Shown here one piece after another: positions 48,927 to 58,122 of a stretch of DNA of 64,000 nucleotides (position 1 is its first letter; the number at the start of each line of letters is the position of its first letter). This stretch comes from Oscillospiraceae bacterium (GTDB taxonomy: Bacteria > Bacillota > Clostridia > Oscillospirales > Ruminococcaceae). Under the pieces are notes generated by a model. That model had not been told where the DNA came from, ran no database searches, and saw nothing but the letters and a program-made list of their open reading frames with translations. Location of the stretch: the NCBI GenBank assembly GCA_030153485.1, contig JAGUQX010000008.1:1-64000 (forward strand). The letters run 5' to 3'. Made by a program: the position numbers and the translations under genes.

Positions 48927-49818
48927 TTTTTTTTATCTTATAGCACAAGGTGCTCGTAACTTGTGGATGCATAGCCTTATGACCATGGCTTCGATTGCGG
49001 TGCTAACAACATGTTTATTACTTGTTGGATTTGCAATATTATTTACGATAAACGTTAATAATATGGTTTCTCATGTCGAAAAACAAAATGAAGTAGTTGT
49101 ATTTATAAAAGATGGAACTAGCCAGATACAAATGGAAGATATAGGAAATTTTTTAAAACAGCATGAACTTGTAGATAAAATTGATTTTATTTCTAAAGAA
49201 AAAGCTTTAAAAATAGAAAAAGATAGACTAGGAGATGAGGCAATTCTTTTAGAAGGTTTAGATAAAGATAATCCCTTGCCAGCTTCTTTTAGTATTATTA
49301 TATCTGATCTTGAAAAGATAAATTCTGTTGTAGCTGATATAGAACAATTTGAGTATGTGGAAAAAATAAATGTGTCTACGCAAGTTACAGATACACTTAT
49401 ATTGATTAGGCAGATTGTCCAATCTTCTGGCGGTGCTGTAGTTATTGCACTTTTAATCGTCTCTCTTGTTATAATTGCAAATACAATAAGATCTTCTGTT
49501 TTCACCAGGAGACGAGAGATAAGCATTATGAAATATGTTGGTGCCACTAACAGTTTCATAAGGTTACCTTTTATAATAGAGGGTATATTTATGGGAATAT
49601 TATCTGCAGGGGCTGCGTTTTTTATAACCTGGGGCGGATATACAGCATTTCTATCAATAATATCTACATCTACTAATACATGGATAGAAAGTATAGCTAC
49701 ATCTTTATTAAATTTTAAAGATGTTATGTTTTATATATTATACAGCTATGTTATTTCTGGAGTTATTATAGGAACTTTGGGAAGTGGAATGAGTATAAAA
49801 AGCCATCTAAAGGTTTAA
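48913..49818 (+). CDS. ftsX: Cell-division permease FtsX
   Basis: 301 residues. One membrane segment near residues 22-46 (SLMTMASIAVLTTCLLLVGF), an external loop domain with EVVVFIKDGTSQIQMEDI, then three membrane segments with RSSVFTRRREISIMKYVGAT between them, the loop that contacts FtsE. Start ATG 48913 has GGAGG upstream, inside ftsE. Paired with the coiled-coil hydrolase encoded 22 bases downstream. Confidence 0.95.
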   Translation: MKSNNFFYLIAQGARNLWMHSLMTMASIAVLTTCLLLVGFAILFTINVNNMVSHVEKQNEVVVFIKDGTSQIQMEDIGNFLKQHELVDKIDFISKEKALKIEKDRLGDEAILLEGLDKDNPLPASFSIIISDLEKINSVVADIEQFEYVEKINVSTQVTDTLILIRQIVQSSGGAVVIALLIVSLVIIANTIRSSVFTRRREISIMKYVGATNSFIRLPFIIEGIFMGILSAGAAFFITWGGYTAFLSIISTSTNTWIESIATSLLNFKDVMFYILYSYVISGVIIGTLGSGMSIKSHLKV

Positions 49819-49839
49819 TCGAAAGGATTTTTTTATTTT

Positions 49840-51015
49840 ATGAATAATAAGACTTTAAAGAAATGTTCGACTTTTTTGTTAGTTTTTTCTGTTTTAATAT
49901 CTAGTTTTGGTGGAACTATTATTAATTATAGATCCGCATTAGCGCATCCAATAGGTGAACTTCAAGATCAGTATGATGGTGTTGAAGAGGCTCAAAAACT
50001 TATTGAGTCAAAGATAGTAAAATCAGAAGAAGAAAAGCAATTAGAATTAAAAAAGCAACAAGAGATAAATTTTAAAATTTCTACAATACAATCTGAGATT
50101 GTTCGGCTAGAAAAAGAAATAAATCGAACTGAAGACAATATAAGAGATTTAGAAGAACAGATATTGGTTCTTGAGAATGAAATAGATAGCAAATATGAAC
50201 TCTATAAGCTTAGACTCAAAGCTCATCATATGTCAGGAGATAGCGGGTTTTTAGATATATTATTTAATTCTACTGGACTAGGTGACTTATTTAGAAGAGT
50301 CGAATCTATTACAAAGATAAAAGATTATGATAAAAAGCTCATAAATGATTTAATGGAAGCAAAAGAAAAGATTGAATTATCAAAAAAGAAGATAGAGGAT
50401 CAAAAAAAATCCATAGAGAGAAATCAAATTGAAGTTGAAAAAAACAAAAAATCTTTAGAAGAATCTTTAAAACATAGTGAAGAAAATGTAAGTAATATAT
50501 CCAAAATTCAGGCAGAACATAGATTTTCTGTAGAACAATTAGAGGCACAAAAAGCACAGATAGAAAATGAAATATTTGAAGCTTTAAAAGAAGCGGACCA
50601 AAATATGGATTTTATAGGTGGAGATTGGATATGGCCTGTTCCAGGATATAACTATATATCATCACAGTATGGATGGAGAGATGGATATCTTCATAAAGGA
50701 ACAGATATTTCTGGATCGGGTATTCACGGAAAGCCAATTGTTTCGATTAATAGTGGTAAAGTTATTAAAGTCGAAAAAAATCATAGACCGGGATATAGCT
50801 ATGGAATGTATGTTATGGTTGATCATGGAGGTGGATATGTTTCTCTATATGGTCATATGAGTGGTATTAATGTTAGTGTTGGAGATTGGGTTAAAAGGGG
50901 TCAGCCTATAGGTAAAGTTGGAAATACTGGATGGTCAACAGGTCCCCATCTTCATTTAGAAATTAGAGTTAATGGAACTGCACAAAATCCTATGAATTAT
51001 ATAAAGAGACCTTAA
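49840..51015 (+). CDS. Murein hydrolase activator / M23 peptidase, FtsX partner (EnvC/PcsB-like)
   Basis: 391 residues. Signal peptide to about residue 36. Two coiled-coil stretches (about 45-115 and 160-245, for example LEEQILVLENEIDSKYELYK), which contact FtsX in homologous systems. The C-terminal LytM/M23 domain starts with WIWPVPGYNYISSQYG near 262 and has HKGTD near 285 and HLHLE near 369, the zinc ligands, so it may be active rather than only an activator. The gene order ftsE-ftsX-hydrolase matches PcsB/CwlO-type systems. A strong terminator follows. Confidence 0.93.
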   Translation: MNNKTLKKCSTFLLVFSVLISSFGGTIINYRSALAHPIGELQDQYDGVEEAQKLIESKIVKSEEEKQLELKKQQEINFKISTIQSEIVRLEKEINRTEDNIRDLEEQILVLENEIDSKYELYKLRLKAHHMSGDSGFLDILFNSTGLGDLFRRVESITKIKDYDKKLINDLMEAKEKIELSKKKIEDQKKSIERNQIEVEKNKKSLEESLKHSEENVSNISKIQAEHRFSVEQLEAQKAQIENEIFEALKEADQNMDFIGGDWIWPVPGYNYISSQYGWRDGYLHKGTDISGSGIHGKPIVSINSGKVIKVEKNHRPGYSYGMYVMVDHGGGYVSLYGHMSGINVSVGDWVKRGQPIGKVGNTGWSTGPHLHLEIRVNGTAQNPMNYIKRP

Positions 51016-51053
51016 TAATTAGGATATTTTTAATTTTATAATGTTATATAGAA

Positions 51054-51101
51054 ATAAAAAAAATAATATGATATAATTATATATCATATTATTTTTTTTA
51101 T
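51054..51101. terminator. Terminator between the M23 and S41 genes
   Basis: Perfect 21-base A+T-rich stem with a loop of 6 and a long T-run. It separates the ftsEX group from the S41 protease gene, whose ribosome site follows at once. Confidence 0.7.
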
Positions 51102-51117
51102 CGGAATGGAGCGTTTT

Positions 51118-52311
51118 ATGAATAAAAAAATATCAGTTAAAGTTAGTATAATATTAATTTTATTAAGCGTTATTTTAACTACATTTGTTTCTATTATTAT
51201 TAGTATGAATATTTTTAATTTAAAAATTAATAATATTACACTTAAAGAAAGCACATATAATAAAATATCAGAAGTTTATAATGCAATAGAAGAATATTAT
51301 GTTGGAGATATAAAAGAAGAGGATATTATAGAGGGCGCAGCAAGAGGGATGATAGATTCTTTAGGGGATAAATACTCTAATTATATGGATGAATCAGAAG
51401 TTGAAAATTATATGAAATCATCTGATGGAGTTTTAGTGGGAATCGGAGTTACAGCAAAGGAAAACACGGTCAATGGTGGAATCGAAATTATAAGTGTATT
51501 CGAAGGTTCCCCAGCGTTTGATGCAGGGATAAAAAGAGAAGATATTATTGTTTCTGTAAATGGAGAGGATATAACTCCTAATAAATTTGAAGATAATATA
51601 AAAAAAATCCGAGGAGAAATTGGAAGTGAAGTTAAGCTAAAATTTATTAGGGATAACCAAGAAATTGATATAAATATTATTAGAAGATCTATAACTGTAG
51701 AATCAATAAATCATAAAATGATAGGTGATATAGGGTATATTAAAATAAGTGAATTTAATAACTCAACTACACAGCAATTTAAAAATGCTTTAAAAGAAAT
51801 AGATATGCAAAAAGGAAAAGGAATTATTTTTGATGTTAGAGATAATCCAGGAGGAACATTAAAAAGTGTTTCGGCTATGGTTGATATGATCGTGCCAGAG
51901 GGTCCAATCATTATTGCGGAGTATAAAGGTGGTAAAACAGAGGTTTTAAATGTATCTGATAAAAATGAGATAAACATTCCGATGGTTATTATAACTAATG
52001 GAAATAGTGCAAGTGCGTCAGAATTATTCACAGGAGCTTTAAGAGATTATGATAAGGCAATAGTTGTTGGAGAAAAAACTTTTGGCAAAGGAATAATGCA
52101 ATCACTTATTCCTTTATCTAAAAAAACAGGGGTAAATTTAACAACTGCATATTTTAATCCACCAAAAAGTCCAAATTTTCATGGAATAGGTATTGAACCA
52201 GATTTTTATATATCTATGTCAGAAGATATAAAATCTAGGTTTCCTGATATATCCGAACAAGAAGATACACAATTACAAAAAGCAATTGAAGTTATGAACA
52301 CATTAAAATAA
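51118..52311 (+). CDS. C-terminal processing protease, S41 family
   Basis: 397 residues from ATG 51118, which follows GGAATGGAG; the ATG at 51106 overlaps that site. N-terminal membrane segment (SIILILLSVILTTFVSIIIS), a PDZ domain with GIGVTAKE...GSPAFDAGIKREDIIVSVNG, and the protease core. The catalytic Ser lies in NGNSASASELFTGA near residue 297 and the Lys in GEKTFGKGIMQ near 323. CtpA-type proteases trim or degrade exported proteins and, in spore formers, can act in sporulation signalling. Follows the ftsEX group, as in many clostridia. Confidence 0.93.
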   Translation: MNKKISVKVSIILILLSVILTTFVSIIISMNIFNLKINNITLKESTYNKISEVYNAIEEYYVGDIKEEDIIEGAARGMIDSLGDKYSNYMDESEVENYMKSSDGVLVGIGVTAKENTVNGGIEIISVFEGSPAFDAGIKREDIIVSVNGEDITPNKFEDNIKKIRGEIGSEVKLKFIRDNQEIDINIIRRSITVESINHKMIGDIGYIKISEFNNSTTQQFKNALKEIDMQKGKGIIFDVRDNPGGTLKSVSAMVDMIVPEGPIIIAEYKGGKTEVLNVSDKNEINIPMVIITNGNSASASELFTGALRDYDKAIVVGEKTFGKGIMQSLIPLSKKTGVNLTTAYFNPPKSPNFHGIGIEPDFYISMSEDIKSRFPDISEQEDTQLQKAIEVMNTLK

Positions 52312-52323
52312 TAAATTAAGAAT

Positions 52324-52380
52324 TATACCACTAAAAAAGACATATTAATTAGTTATATTAATATATTTTGGAGTGGTATA
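52324..52380 (+). promoter_or_regulatory. Hairpin covering a ribosome-binding site
   Basis: TATACCACT (52324-52332) pairs with AGTGGTATA (52372-52380), with A/T pairing further inside. The Shine-Dalgarno GGAGTGG of the next gene (start TTG 52384) lies in the right arm. Translation or transcription control is plausible; it could also be a weak terminator. Confidence 0.4.
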
Positions 52381-52383
52381 ATT

Positions 52384-53202
52384 TTGTTTAGTGTTATTAT
52401 AAAAAATAGAAATGAAAATGAAAACAATATTTTTAAAAGTATAAAAAAATTTTGTAGAAGAAAGTCTTTTTATATAGATAATATTGATGATAATGGAATA
52501 AAATTTTATGTTATACGTATAGAAAATTATAAATATGTTGACTGGAGAGAGATAGAATTTTTTTTAGGTCGAACATTAGGTAAAGTTATTTTTGAGGATG
52601 ATTTTATCATAACAGAAGAGGTTGGAATAGATCAATTTAATACTTCTGATTATGATAATAAGCTTACGCAGAATGGTATTGGGTATATATTAAAAAAATT
52701 ATATACCAATAAATTTAATAGTATTATTACGCTTATAGATTTTAGAGGACGATTTATAGATTATGCAAATATTATTGCAAAATATAGTCATAAATTTAAA
52801 GTAATAACAAATAGAATAGATTTTTATAGTGAATTTTCTGAAAAGATTGCTTATAATTATGGAAATTCTGTAATTGTTACTCCAATAGTTAATAATTTGG
52901 ATGAAAATAATTTAGTTATCTGCCCTGATTGTAATTCTTATACATTTTTAGAAAATTTAAATATACCAATTATTAGTTCTGGAAAAGCAAATCAAAGTTT
53001 GGTATATTCAAATTTTCAAAATGATGAAATTAAATATATAGAAGATTATATACCTAAAGGGATAGATATACACAGATTTAAATCTGCTCTATATAGTTGT
53101 TGTAATATAAAATCTATAGGAGATTGTATACCAAAATATTGTTATATAGCTGGAAAAAGGGTTTTTATAGACGATATTTTTTTAAAAATATTTAACGCTT
53201 GA
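52384..53202 (+). CDS. Conserved unknown protein with Rossmann-like middle part
   Basis: 272 residues from TTG 52384. Not recognised by family. The middle section, SIITLIDFRGRFIDYANIIAKY then KVITNRIDFYSEFSEKIAYNY then SVIVTP, looks like alternating strands and helices of a Rossmann fold, as in proteins that bind a nucleotide or separate from a dehydrogenase. A late CPDCNSYTFL may hold a metal or disulfide pair. No signal peptide or membrane segment. It lies between the S41 protease gene and greA and may be a clostridial core gene with unknown job. Confidence 0.7.
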   Translation: MFSVIIKNRNENENNIFKSIKKFCRRKSFYIDNIDDNGIKFYVIRIENYKYVDWREIEFFLGRTLGKVIFEDDFIITEEVGIDQFNTSDYDNKLTQNGIGYILKKLYTNKFNSIITLIDFRGRFIDYANIIAKYSHKFKVITNRIDFYSEFSEKIAYNYGNSVIVTPIVNNLDENNLVICPDCNSYTFLENLNIPIISSGKANQSLVYSNFQNDEIKYIEDYIPKGIDIHRFKSALYSCCNIKSIGDCIPKYCYIAGKRVFIDDIFLKIFNA

Positions 53203-53228
53203 CAATGTGTGTATAGATTTAATATAAT
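53199..53228 (+). promoter_or_regulatory. Promoter of greA and perhaps lysS
   Basis: TTGACA 53199-53204, 18 bases, TATAAT 53223-53228. The -35 box overlaps the stop of the preceding gene. The greA ribosome site AGGAGG follows 22 bases later. Confidence 0.8.
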
Positions 53229-53262
53229 TAAGTTTAATATTATATTTTTAGGAGGTTGGACA

Positions 53263-53739
53263 TTGGCTAATAAAAAAGTTATTTTGACTGATGAAGGTCT
53301 TAAAAAACTTGAAAAAGAACTAGAACAATTAAAGACTGTTAAAAGGAAAGAGGTTGCAGAAAAGATAAAAGTGGCTTTATCTTTTGGAGATCTTTCTGAA
53401 AATAGTGAATATGATGAAGCTAAAAATGAACAGGCTATGGTTGAAGCAAGGATAATGCAACTAGATTCTATACTAAAAAATGTTAAAGTGTTGGATGAAT
53501 CTCAGTTAAATACAGAATCTATAAATATAGGTTGTAAAATACTTCTTAAAGATATTGAAGAAAATATAGACGTTAATTATCATCTAGTAGGATCAACTGA
53601 AACAGATCCTACTAATGGAAGAATTTCTGATGAATCTCCTGTAGGGAAAGCACTATTAACGCATAAAGTTGGAGATATAGTTGAAATAGAAACCCCAGGT
53701 GGAATGTCTTCTTTTGAAGTTTTAAATATATCAAAATAA
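53263..53739 (+). CDS. greA: Transcription elongation factor GreA
   Basis: 158 residues from TTG 53263, seven bases after AGGAGG; an upstream ATG at 53209 lies before the promoter -10. Coiled-coil finger with [17 protein letters not shown] and [18 protein letters not shown], carrying the acidic tip, then the globular domain ending [16 protein letters not shown]. Reactivates backtracked RNA polymerase by helping it cleave the transcript. Confidence 0.96.
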   Translation: MANKKVILTDEGLKKLEKELEQLKTVKRKEVAEKIKVALSFGDLSENSEYDEAKNEQAMVEARIMQLDSILKNVKVLDESQLNTESINIGCKILLKDIEENIDVNYHLVGSTETDPTNGRISDESPVGKALLTHKVGDIVEIETPGGMSSFEVLNISK

Positions 53740-53745
53740 ATCTTT

Positions 53746-53775
53746 AATAATGCGGGCTGAAAGGCTCGCATTATT
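53746..53775. terminator. Hairpin between greA and lysS
   Basis: 12-base arms AATAATGCGGGC and GCTCGCATTATT with a G-T pair, loop of 6. No T-run follows, so it is a weak terminator or an mRNA stabiliser; lysS may still be reached from the greA promoter. Confidence 0.5.
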
Positions 53776-53824
53776 ATTAAAGAAATCAATAAATTAATTT
53801 AATTGATATTTAGGAGAGTTTAAT

Positions 53825-55315
53825 ATGGAAGAAATAAAAAATAATATAATGGATATAGAAGATTTAGAACAAGTTAAGGTTAGAAAAGAGAAACTAGACT
53901 ATTTAAAAGATAATGGAAAAGACCCATTTTGTATTTCTAAATATAATGTAACTGATTACTCAAAAGATATAATAGAAAATTTTGATGAATATAGTGACAA
54001 AATTGTAAATATTGCAGGACGTATTGTTAATTTTAGAGAGATGGGAAAAGCAAGTTTTATAAATATATTAGACAGTTTAGGTAAAATTCAGGGATATATT
54101 AGACAGGATAAAGTTGGGGAAGATAGCTATCAAGATTTTAAAAAATTTGATATAGGAGATATTGTAGGTTTAAAAGGAGAAATATTTAAAACAAAAAAAG
54201 GAGAAATTTCTGTAAAAGCTCATGAAATAGTTTTGTTATCTAAATCTCTTCTTCCTCTTCCAGAAAAATTTCATGGTCTAAAAGATACAGATATGAGATA
54301 TAGACAAAGGTATGTTGATCTAATAGTTAATGAAGATGTTAAAAATACTTTTTATAAAAGAAGCCATATAATAAAAGAAATTAGAAAATTTCTTGATAAT
54401 TTAGGCTATATGGAGGTGGAAACTCCAATTCTTCATACTATTGCTGGCGGAGCGGCAGCAAAGCCGTTTAAGACCCACCATAATGCATTAAATATGGATA
54501 TTTTTATGAGAATTGCACCAGAATTATATCTTAAAAGGCTAATAGTTGGCGGATTTGATAAAGTTTATGAAATAGGAAGAGTTTTTAGAAATGAAGGAAT
54601 TTCTATAAAACATAATCCAGAGTTTACAATATTAGAACTTTATCAAGCTTATAGTGACTATGAAGATATAATGAATTTAACAGAAAGTTTGATAAGATAT
54701 GTATGTGAAGAAGTTTTGGGCACTAGCAAAATTAATTATCAAGGAATAGAGATAGATTTTTCTAAACCATTTGAAAGAATAAGTATGGTTGATTCTGTTA
54801 AAAAATACTCTGGTGTTGATTTTAAAGATATTTTGACATTAGATGAGGCGAAAATAATTGCCCAAAGTCATAATATAACTTTTGAAAAATATCATCAAAA
54901 GGGAGATATCTTAAATCTGTTTTTTGAAAAATATGTTGAAGAAAAATTGATACAACCAACATTTTTAACAGAACAACCTGTAGAGATATCCCCTTTGTCA
55001 AAAAGAAAACAAGATGATTCAGATTATACAGAAAGATTTGAGTTATTTATAATTGGTAGAGAATATGCAAATGCTTTTTCTGAGTTAAATGATCCCATTG
55101 ATCAAAAAGAAAGATTTCAAAAACAGGTTGAACTTAAAAGTATAGGAAATGAAGAAGCAACTGATATGGATGATGATTTTATCACTGCTTTAGAGTATGG
55201 ACTTCCACCAACAGGCGGACTGGGAATAGGGGTGGATAGACTGGTTATGCTTCTTACAGATAGTCTATCTATTAGAGATGTTTTGCTTTTTCCAACTATG
55301 AAACCAAAAAACTAG
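53825..55315 (+). CDS. lysS: Lysyl-tRNA synthetase, class II
   Basis: 496 residues. N-terminal anticodon-binding OB fold ([20 protein letters not shown]), motif 2 with [20 protein letters not shown] near residue 260, and motif 3 with [16 protein letters not shown] near 470. Charges tRNA(Lys). Often next to greA in Firmicutes, as here. Good ribosome site AGGAG. Confidence 0.97.
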   Translation: MEEIKNNIMDIEDLEQVKVRKEKLDYLKDNGKDPFCISKYNVTDYSKDIIENFDEYSDKIVNIAGRIVNFREMGKASFINILDSLGKIQGYIRQDKVGEDSYQDFKKFDIGDIVGLKGEIFKTKKGEISVKAHEIVLLSKSLLPLPEKFHGLKDTDMRYRQRYVDLIVNEDVKNTFYKRSHIIKEIRKFLDNLGYMEVETPILHTIAGGAAAKPFKTHHNALNMDIFMRIAPELYLKRLIVGGFDKVYEIGRVFRNEGISIKHNPEFTILELYQAYSDYEDIMNLTESLIRYVCEEVLGTSKINYQGIEIDFSKPFERISMVDSVKKYSGVDFKDILTLDEAKIIAQSHNITFEKYHQKGDILNLFFEKYVEEKLIQPTFLTEQPVEISPLSKRKQDDSDYTERFELFIIGREYANAFSELNDPIDQKERFQKQVELKSIGNEEATDMDDDFITALEYGLPPTGGLGIGVDRLVMLLTDSLSIRDVLLFPTMKPKN

Positions 55316-55324
55316 GTGAATTTT

Positions 55325-55975
55325 GTGGAAAATAATTCTAAATATGATAGTGTAAAAAATAAGCTTGAGAATTTTTTTTATCATTATAAATGGATAGTAA
55401 TGATTTTAATAATAGTGATTTCTATTATTATTATCCTTATTATTAATTTTTTTAATAGGCCATCCTATGATTTAACAGTACTAATAGTTGGAGATTATTC
55501 TTTTTTATCTGAATATGATAGGATAGATCAAGTTTTAAAAGAATACGCAGATGATTATAATAACGATGGAGAAATTTTAATAGAACTAGTTCCTTTTACC
55601 ATACAAGATGAAGAAAACTCAAAAAACCCATACCCTAATGCGCTTAATCTATCTAAGCTTATGGCCAATCTAACATTGTCTACTACTGTTATTTATATTA
55701 TAGATGATTATGTTTATGACTCTATAGGCACAGAGAATGCTTTTATTAATTTAGAATTAGAATATGGAGATATTTATGGAGTTAAAGGCGATAAATTTAA
55801 TATAGAAAATACTGAATTTTTAGAAAGATTAAATCTTCAAAATTTTCCAAAAGATTTTTCTATACTTATAAGAAATATAGAAGATTTTTCTGATAAAAAT
55901 AAAGAAAAAGTTATTTTAAATTATAATAATTCTAAAAAATTTGTAAATAATATAATAACAAATACTCATAAATAA
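55325..55975 (+). CDS. Single-pass membrane protein of unknown function
   Basis: 216 residues from GTG 55325, with AGGTGA seven bases ahead at the lysS stop; GTG 55316 would overlap that site. One membrane segment near residues 20-42 (KWIVMILIIVISIIIILIIN), a short basic cytoplasmic N-terminus and an external domain of about 170 residues with LIVGDYSFLSEYDRIDQVLK. No motif recognised, but the strand/helix pattern suggests a globular fold. It is 20 bases upstream of the LemA gene and probably in that operon. Confidence 0.7.
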   Translation: MENNSKYDSVKNKLENFFYHYKWIVMILIIVISIIIILIINFFNRPSYDLTVLIVGDYSFLSEYDRIDQVLKEYADDYNNDGEILIELVPFTIQDEENSKNPYPNALNLSKLMANLTLSTTVIYIIDDYVYDSIGTENAFINLELEYGDIYGVKGDKFNIENTEFLERLNLQNFPKDFSILIRNIEDFSDKNKEKVILNYNNSKKFVNNIITNTHK

Positions 55976-55995
55976 TAGAAAGGAGGGTTTATTTA

Positions 55996-56574
55996 ATGAA
56001 ATCTAAAAAATCGTTTTATATAATAATAGGGTCTATTTTGGTTATTATTATTGCTATTTCTTTTGTTTGGTTTGGATCTTATAATAAAATTGTAAAGTCG
56101 GATATTGGAGTTGATGAGGCGTATAGCAATATTCAGACCCAGCTGCAAAGGCGTATAGATTTAATCCCAAATTTAGTGGAAACTGTTAAAGGATTTGCTT
56201 CTCAGGAAAAAGAAGTTATAAAATCCGTTAGTGATGCACGAGCAGCGATGATGGGGGCAAAAAGTATTGAAGAGAGTGCTCAAGCTTCTAATCAAACTTC
56301 ATCAGCTTTAGGACGTCTTTTTTCTATATCAGAACAATATCCTGATTTAAAATCAAATCAAAATTTTATTGCTTTACAAGATCAATTAGAAGGTACAGAA
56401 AATAGAATAGCTCAACATAGGACAAAATATAATGAATCTGTAAAGGAATATAACACTATGATAAGACTTATGCCTACATCTATTATTGCATCTATTATGA
56501 ATTTTGATGAAAAAAAATATTTTGAGGCAGATGAGGGTGCAGATGATGTTCCAGAGATTAATTTTGGAAAATAA
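55996..56574 (+). CDS. LemA-family membrane protein
   Basis: 192 residues. N-terminal membrane anchor (FYIIIGSILVIIIAISFVWF), then the LemA helix bundle: NKIVKSDIGVDEAYSNIQTQ, LQRRIDLIPNLVETVKGFAS, and the C-terminal NFDEKKYFEADEGADDVPEI, all well conserved. Function in the membrane is not settled. In many bacteria the gene is followed by a TPM-domain gene, as here. Strong AGGAGG in front. Confidence 0.95.
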   Translation: MKSKKSFYIIIGSILVIIIAISFVWFGSYNKIVKSDIGVDEAYSNIQTQLQRRIDLIPNLVETVKGFASQEKEVIKSVSDARAAMMGAKSIEESAQASNQTSSALGRLFSISEQYPDLKSNQNFIALQDQLEGTENRIAQHRTKYNESVKEYNTMIRLMPTSIIASIMNFDEKKYFEADEGADDVPEINFGK

Positions 56575-57382
56575 TTTAAAAAAAATTATTAAAGTTTCAT
56601 ATATATTTATATGTTTTTTATTTCTGTTTAATGGTAAAGAGATATCTCCTCTAGACTTAAAGCCTACAGAAAAGTTTTTTGTAAATGATTATGGGGATAT
56701 TATCAGTAGTAGTGTAGAAGATGAAATATATGCTATGGGGGTTCAGTTATATGAAAAAACGACATCACAGGTTGTAGCTGTAACAACTGATAATATTGGA
56801 AATTATTCTATAGAAGATTTTTCTATTAAATTAGCCGATAATTTTGGAATTGGGGATAAAAGTAAAGATAATGGTATTTTACTTATATTTTCTAAACAAG
56901 AAGGAAATGTTAGAATAGAAGTTGGATATGGTCTTGAGGGAGCTATTACTGATTCATATAGCGGTCGAATTTTAGATATGTTTTTTTTAGAATCAGCTAG
57001 GGAAGGCGATCTGTCTAAAGCTTTTTTAGAAACATATAAAGCTATTACTGCTATGGTTTATAAAGAATATGGATTGGAGTATAGTTCTAGTTATATAGTT
57101 GGTGATGTACAAAACGAGAGATCTGATAAAACATATGGGATGCTGGGAATACTTGCTCTTATAATATTTTTATTTATTTCTAGATTTGGTGGGGGATTTT
57201 CTGGAATTGGTCGAAGAAGACCATTTATATCTGGAGGCTTTTCTGGAGGAGGCTTTTCTGGAGGAGGATCTTTTGGAGGAGGAGGCTTTTCTGGAGGAGG
57301 AGGCTTTTCTGGAGGAGGCGGATCTTTTGGAGGAGGGGGCTCCTCTAGAAGACTTATATATAAATTTATAATATATAATTGA
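56543..57382 (+). CDS. TPM-domain (YgcG-like) secreted or membrane protein
   Basis: 279 residues from ATG 56543, which has GAGGG just upstream; the frame is open further and a TTG at 56564 is a weaker choice. Signal or anchor segment VSYIFICFLFLFNG, the TPM domain with NDYGDIISSSVEDEIYAMG, DNGILLIFSKQEGNVRIEVGYG and LEGAITDSYSGRI, then a second membrane segment (MLGILALIIFLFIS) and a Gly/Ser/Phe-rich tail (GGGFSGGG repeats). The tail is the usual low-complexity end of this family. The gene overlaps lemA, a standard pair. Function unknown, linked to membrane protein quality control in some bacteria. Confidence 0.85.
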   Translation: MMFQRLILENNLKKIIKVSYIFICFLFLFNGKEISPLDLKPTEKFFVNDYGDIISSSVEDEIYAMGVQLYEKTTSQVVAVTTDNIGNYSIEDFSIKLADNFGIGDKSKDNGILLIFSKQEGNVRIEVGYGLEGAITDSYSGRILDMFFLESAREGDLSKAFLETYKAITAMVYKEYGLEYSSSYIVGDVQNERSDKTYGMLGILALIIFLFISRFGGGFSGIGRRRPFISGGFSGGGFSGGGSFGGGGFSGGGGFSGGGGSFGGGGSSRRLIYKFIIYN

Positions 57383-57442
57383 CTTTATATTAATATTAAT
57401 GTAATATTTATTTTATAAATAAAGTCTTGTAGGAGGATTTTA

Positions 57443-57817
57443 ATGGATAATATAAATGATGATATGGAGTATATGCCAGAAATATATTCACTTGTAGATG
57501 AAAATGGGGAAGAATCTGAATTTGAGCTTATAGATGAAGCTTATCTAGATGATAATCGATATTTTGCTCTAACACCTTTCATACCAGAAGATGAAGATGG
57601 TGAAGATGATGAAGATAAGGAACAAGAGGTTGTTATATTAAAAGTTGATAAAAATGAAGATGGCGAAGATATTATGGCTACTATCGAGGATGAACAAGAA
57701 TATGAAATGATTAGCCAAGTTTTTTATGATAAATTTCAAGATATGATGAATGAAATGGAATTAGATTTAAATATTGATGAAGCTGAATCTGATCAAGATA
57801 TTCCACAAGATGATTAA
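57443..57817 (+). CDS. DUF1292 acidic protein
   Basis: 124 residues, very acidic. DUF1292 core: EIYSLVDENGEESEFELIDE, then YFALTPFIPEDEDGEDDED and VVILKVDKNEDGEDIMATIE. Widespread in Firmicutes and often encoded near ruvX (yqgF), which lies convergent beyond the 6S RNA here. No known function. AGGAGG ahead of ATG 57443. Confidence 0.92.
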   Translation: MDNINDDMEYMPEIYSLVDENGEESEFELIDEAYLDDNRYFALTPFIPEDEDGEDDEDKEQEVVILKVDKNEDGEDIMATIEDEQEYEMISQVFYDKFQDMMNEMELDLNIDEAESDQDIPQDD

Positions 57818-57829
57818 AATCTATATAAT
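57801..57829 (+). promoter_or_regulatory. Promoter of the 6S RNA
   Basis: TATAAT at 57824-57829, followed after 9 bases by the start of the RNA stem at 57839. A weak -35, TTCCAC, lies 17 bases upstream at 57801-57806. Confidence 0.55.
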
Positions 57830-57838
57830 TTAAAATTT

Positions 57839-58022
57839 GATCTGCTGTATTCGTTAGTTTTGCGTTAATAATCCAACGTTATTAATAATCAGGAGTTAAT
57901 CTCTTTTTAAGTATGGCAGACCTCCCGATTTTTTCGGATGAAGGGAGCAGGATATAAAAAGGATCATCTCCGTCCTGTCTTAGACGGGTTTTTATTCGTG
58001 ATTCGACGGTTTGGTGGATCTT
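57839..58022 (+). ncRNA. ssrS: 6S RNA
   Basis: About 184 bases. The two ends pair: GATCTGCTG (57839-57847) with TGGTGGATC (58012-58020) over nine pairs with wobbles. Inside, the 5' strand reads GTATTCGTTAGTTTT, like the conserved TGTTCGC-x-AG of 6S RNA, and the 3' strand reads CGGGTTTTTATTCGTGATTCG. The middle has strong G+C-rich stems (GACCTCCCG and GAAGGGAGCAGG; CCGTCCTGTCTTAGACGGG) in a genome with almost no G+C runs. Closed long rod with a central bulge is the 6S shape, which mimics an open promoter and holds RNA polymerase. A TATAAT 9 bases upstream fits its start. Other RNA families are possible; I did not run a covariance search. Confidence 0.75.
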
Positions 58023-58050
58023 ATTTTAATAATAAAATTATTTTTATAAT

Positions 58051-58122
58051 TTTAATGTATAGAAGAAACAAAAAGCTAACTAGTTTTTACTAGTTAGCTT
58101 TTTGTTTCTTCTATACATTAAA
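58051..58122. terminator. Bidirectional terminator with 33-bp perfect arms
   Basis: 33-base arms, loop TTTTTA. The right arm contains the last 14 codons of ruvX. The stem faces the 6S RNA on one side and ruvX on the other. Confidence 0.85.

Noticed and set aside
53740..53824. T-box leader for lysS
   Set aside because: The gap is too short (85 bases) and lacks the T-box sequence; only a simple hairpin is present.
57186..57371. Leu/Glu-rich repetitive frame overlapping the TPM gene end
   Set aside because: It is the shifted reading of the Gly/Ser/Phe repeats of the TPM protein tail, not a separate gene.
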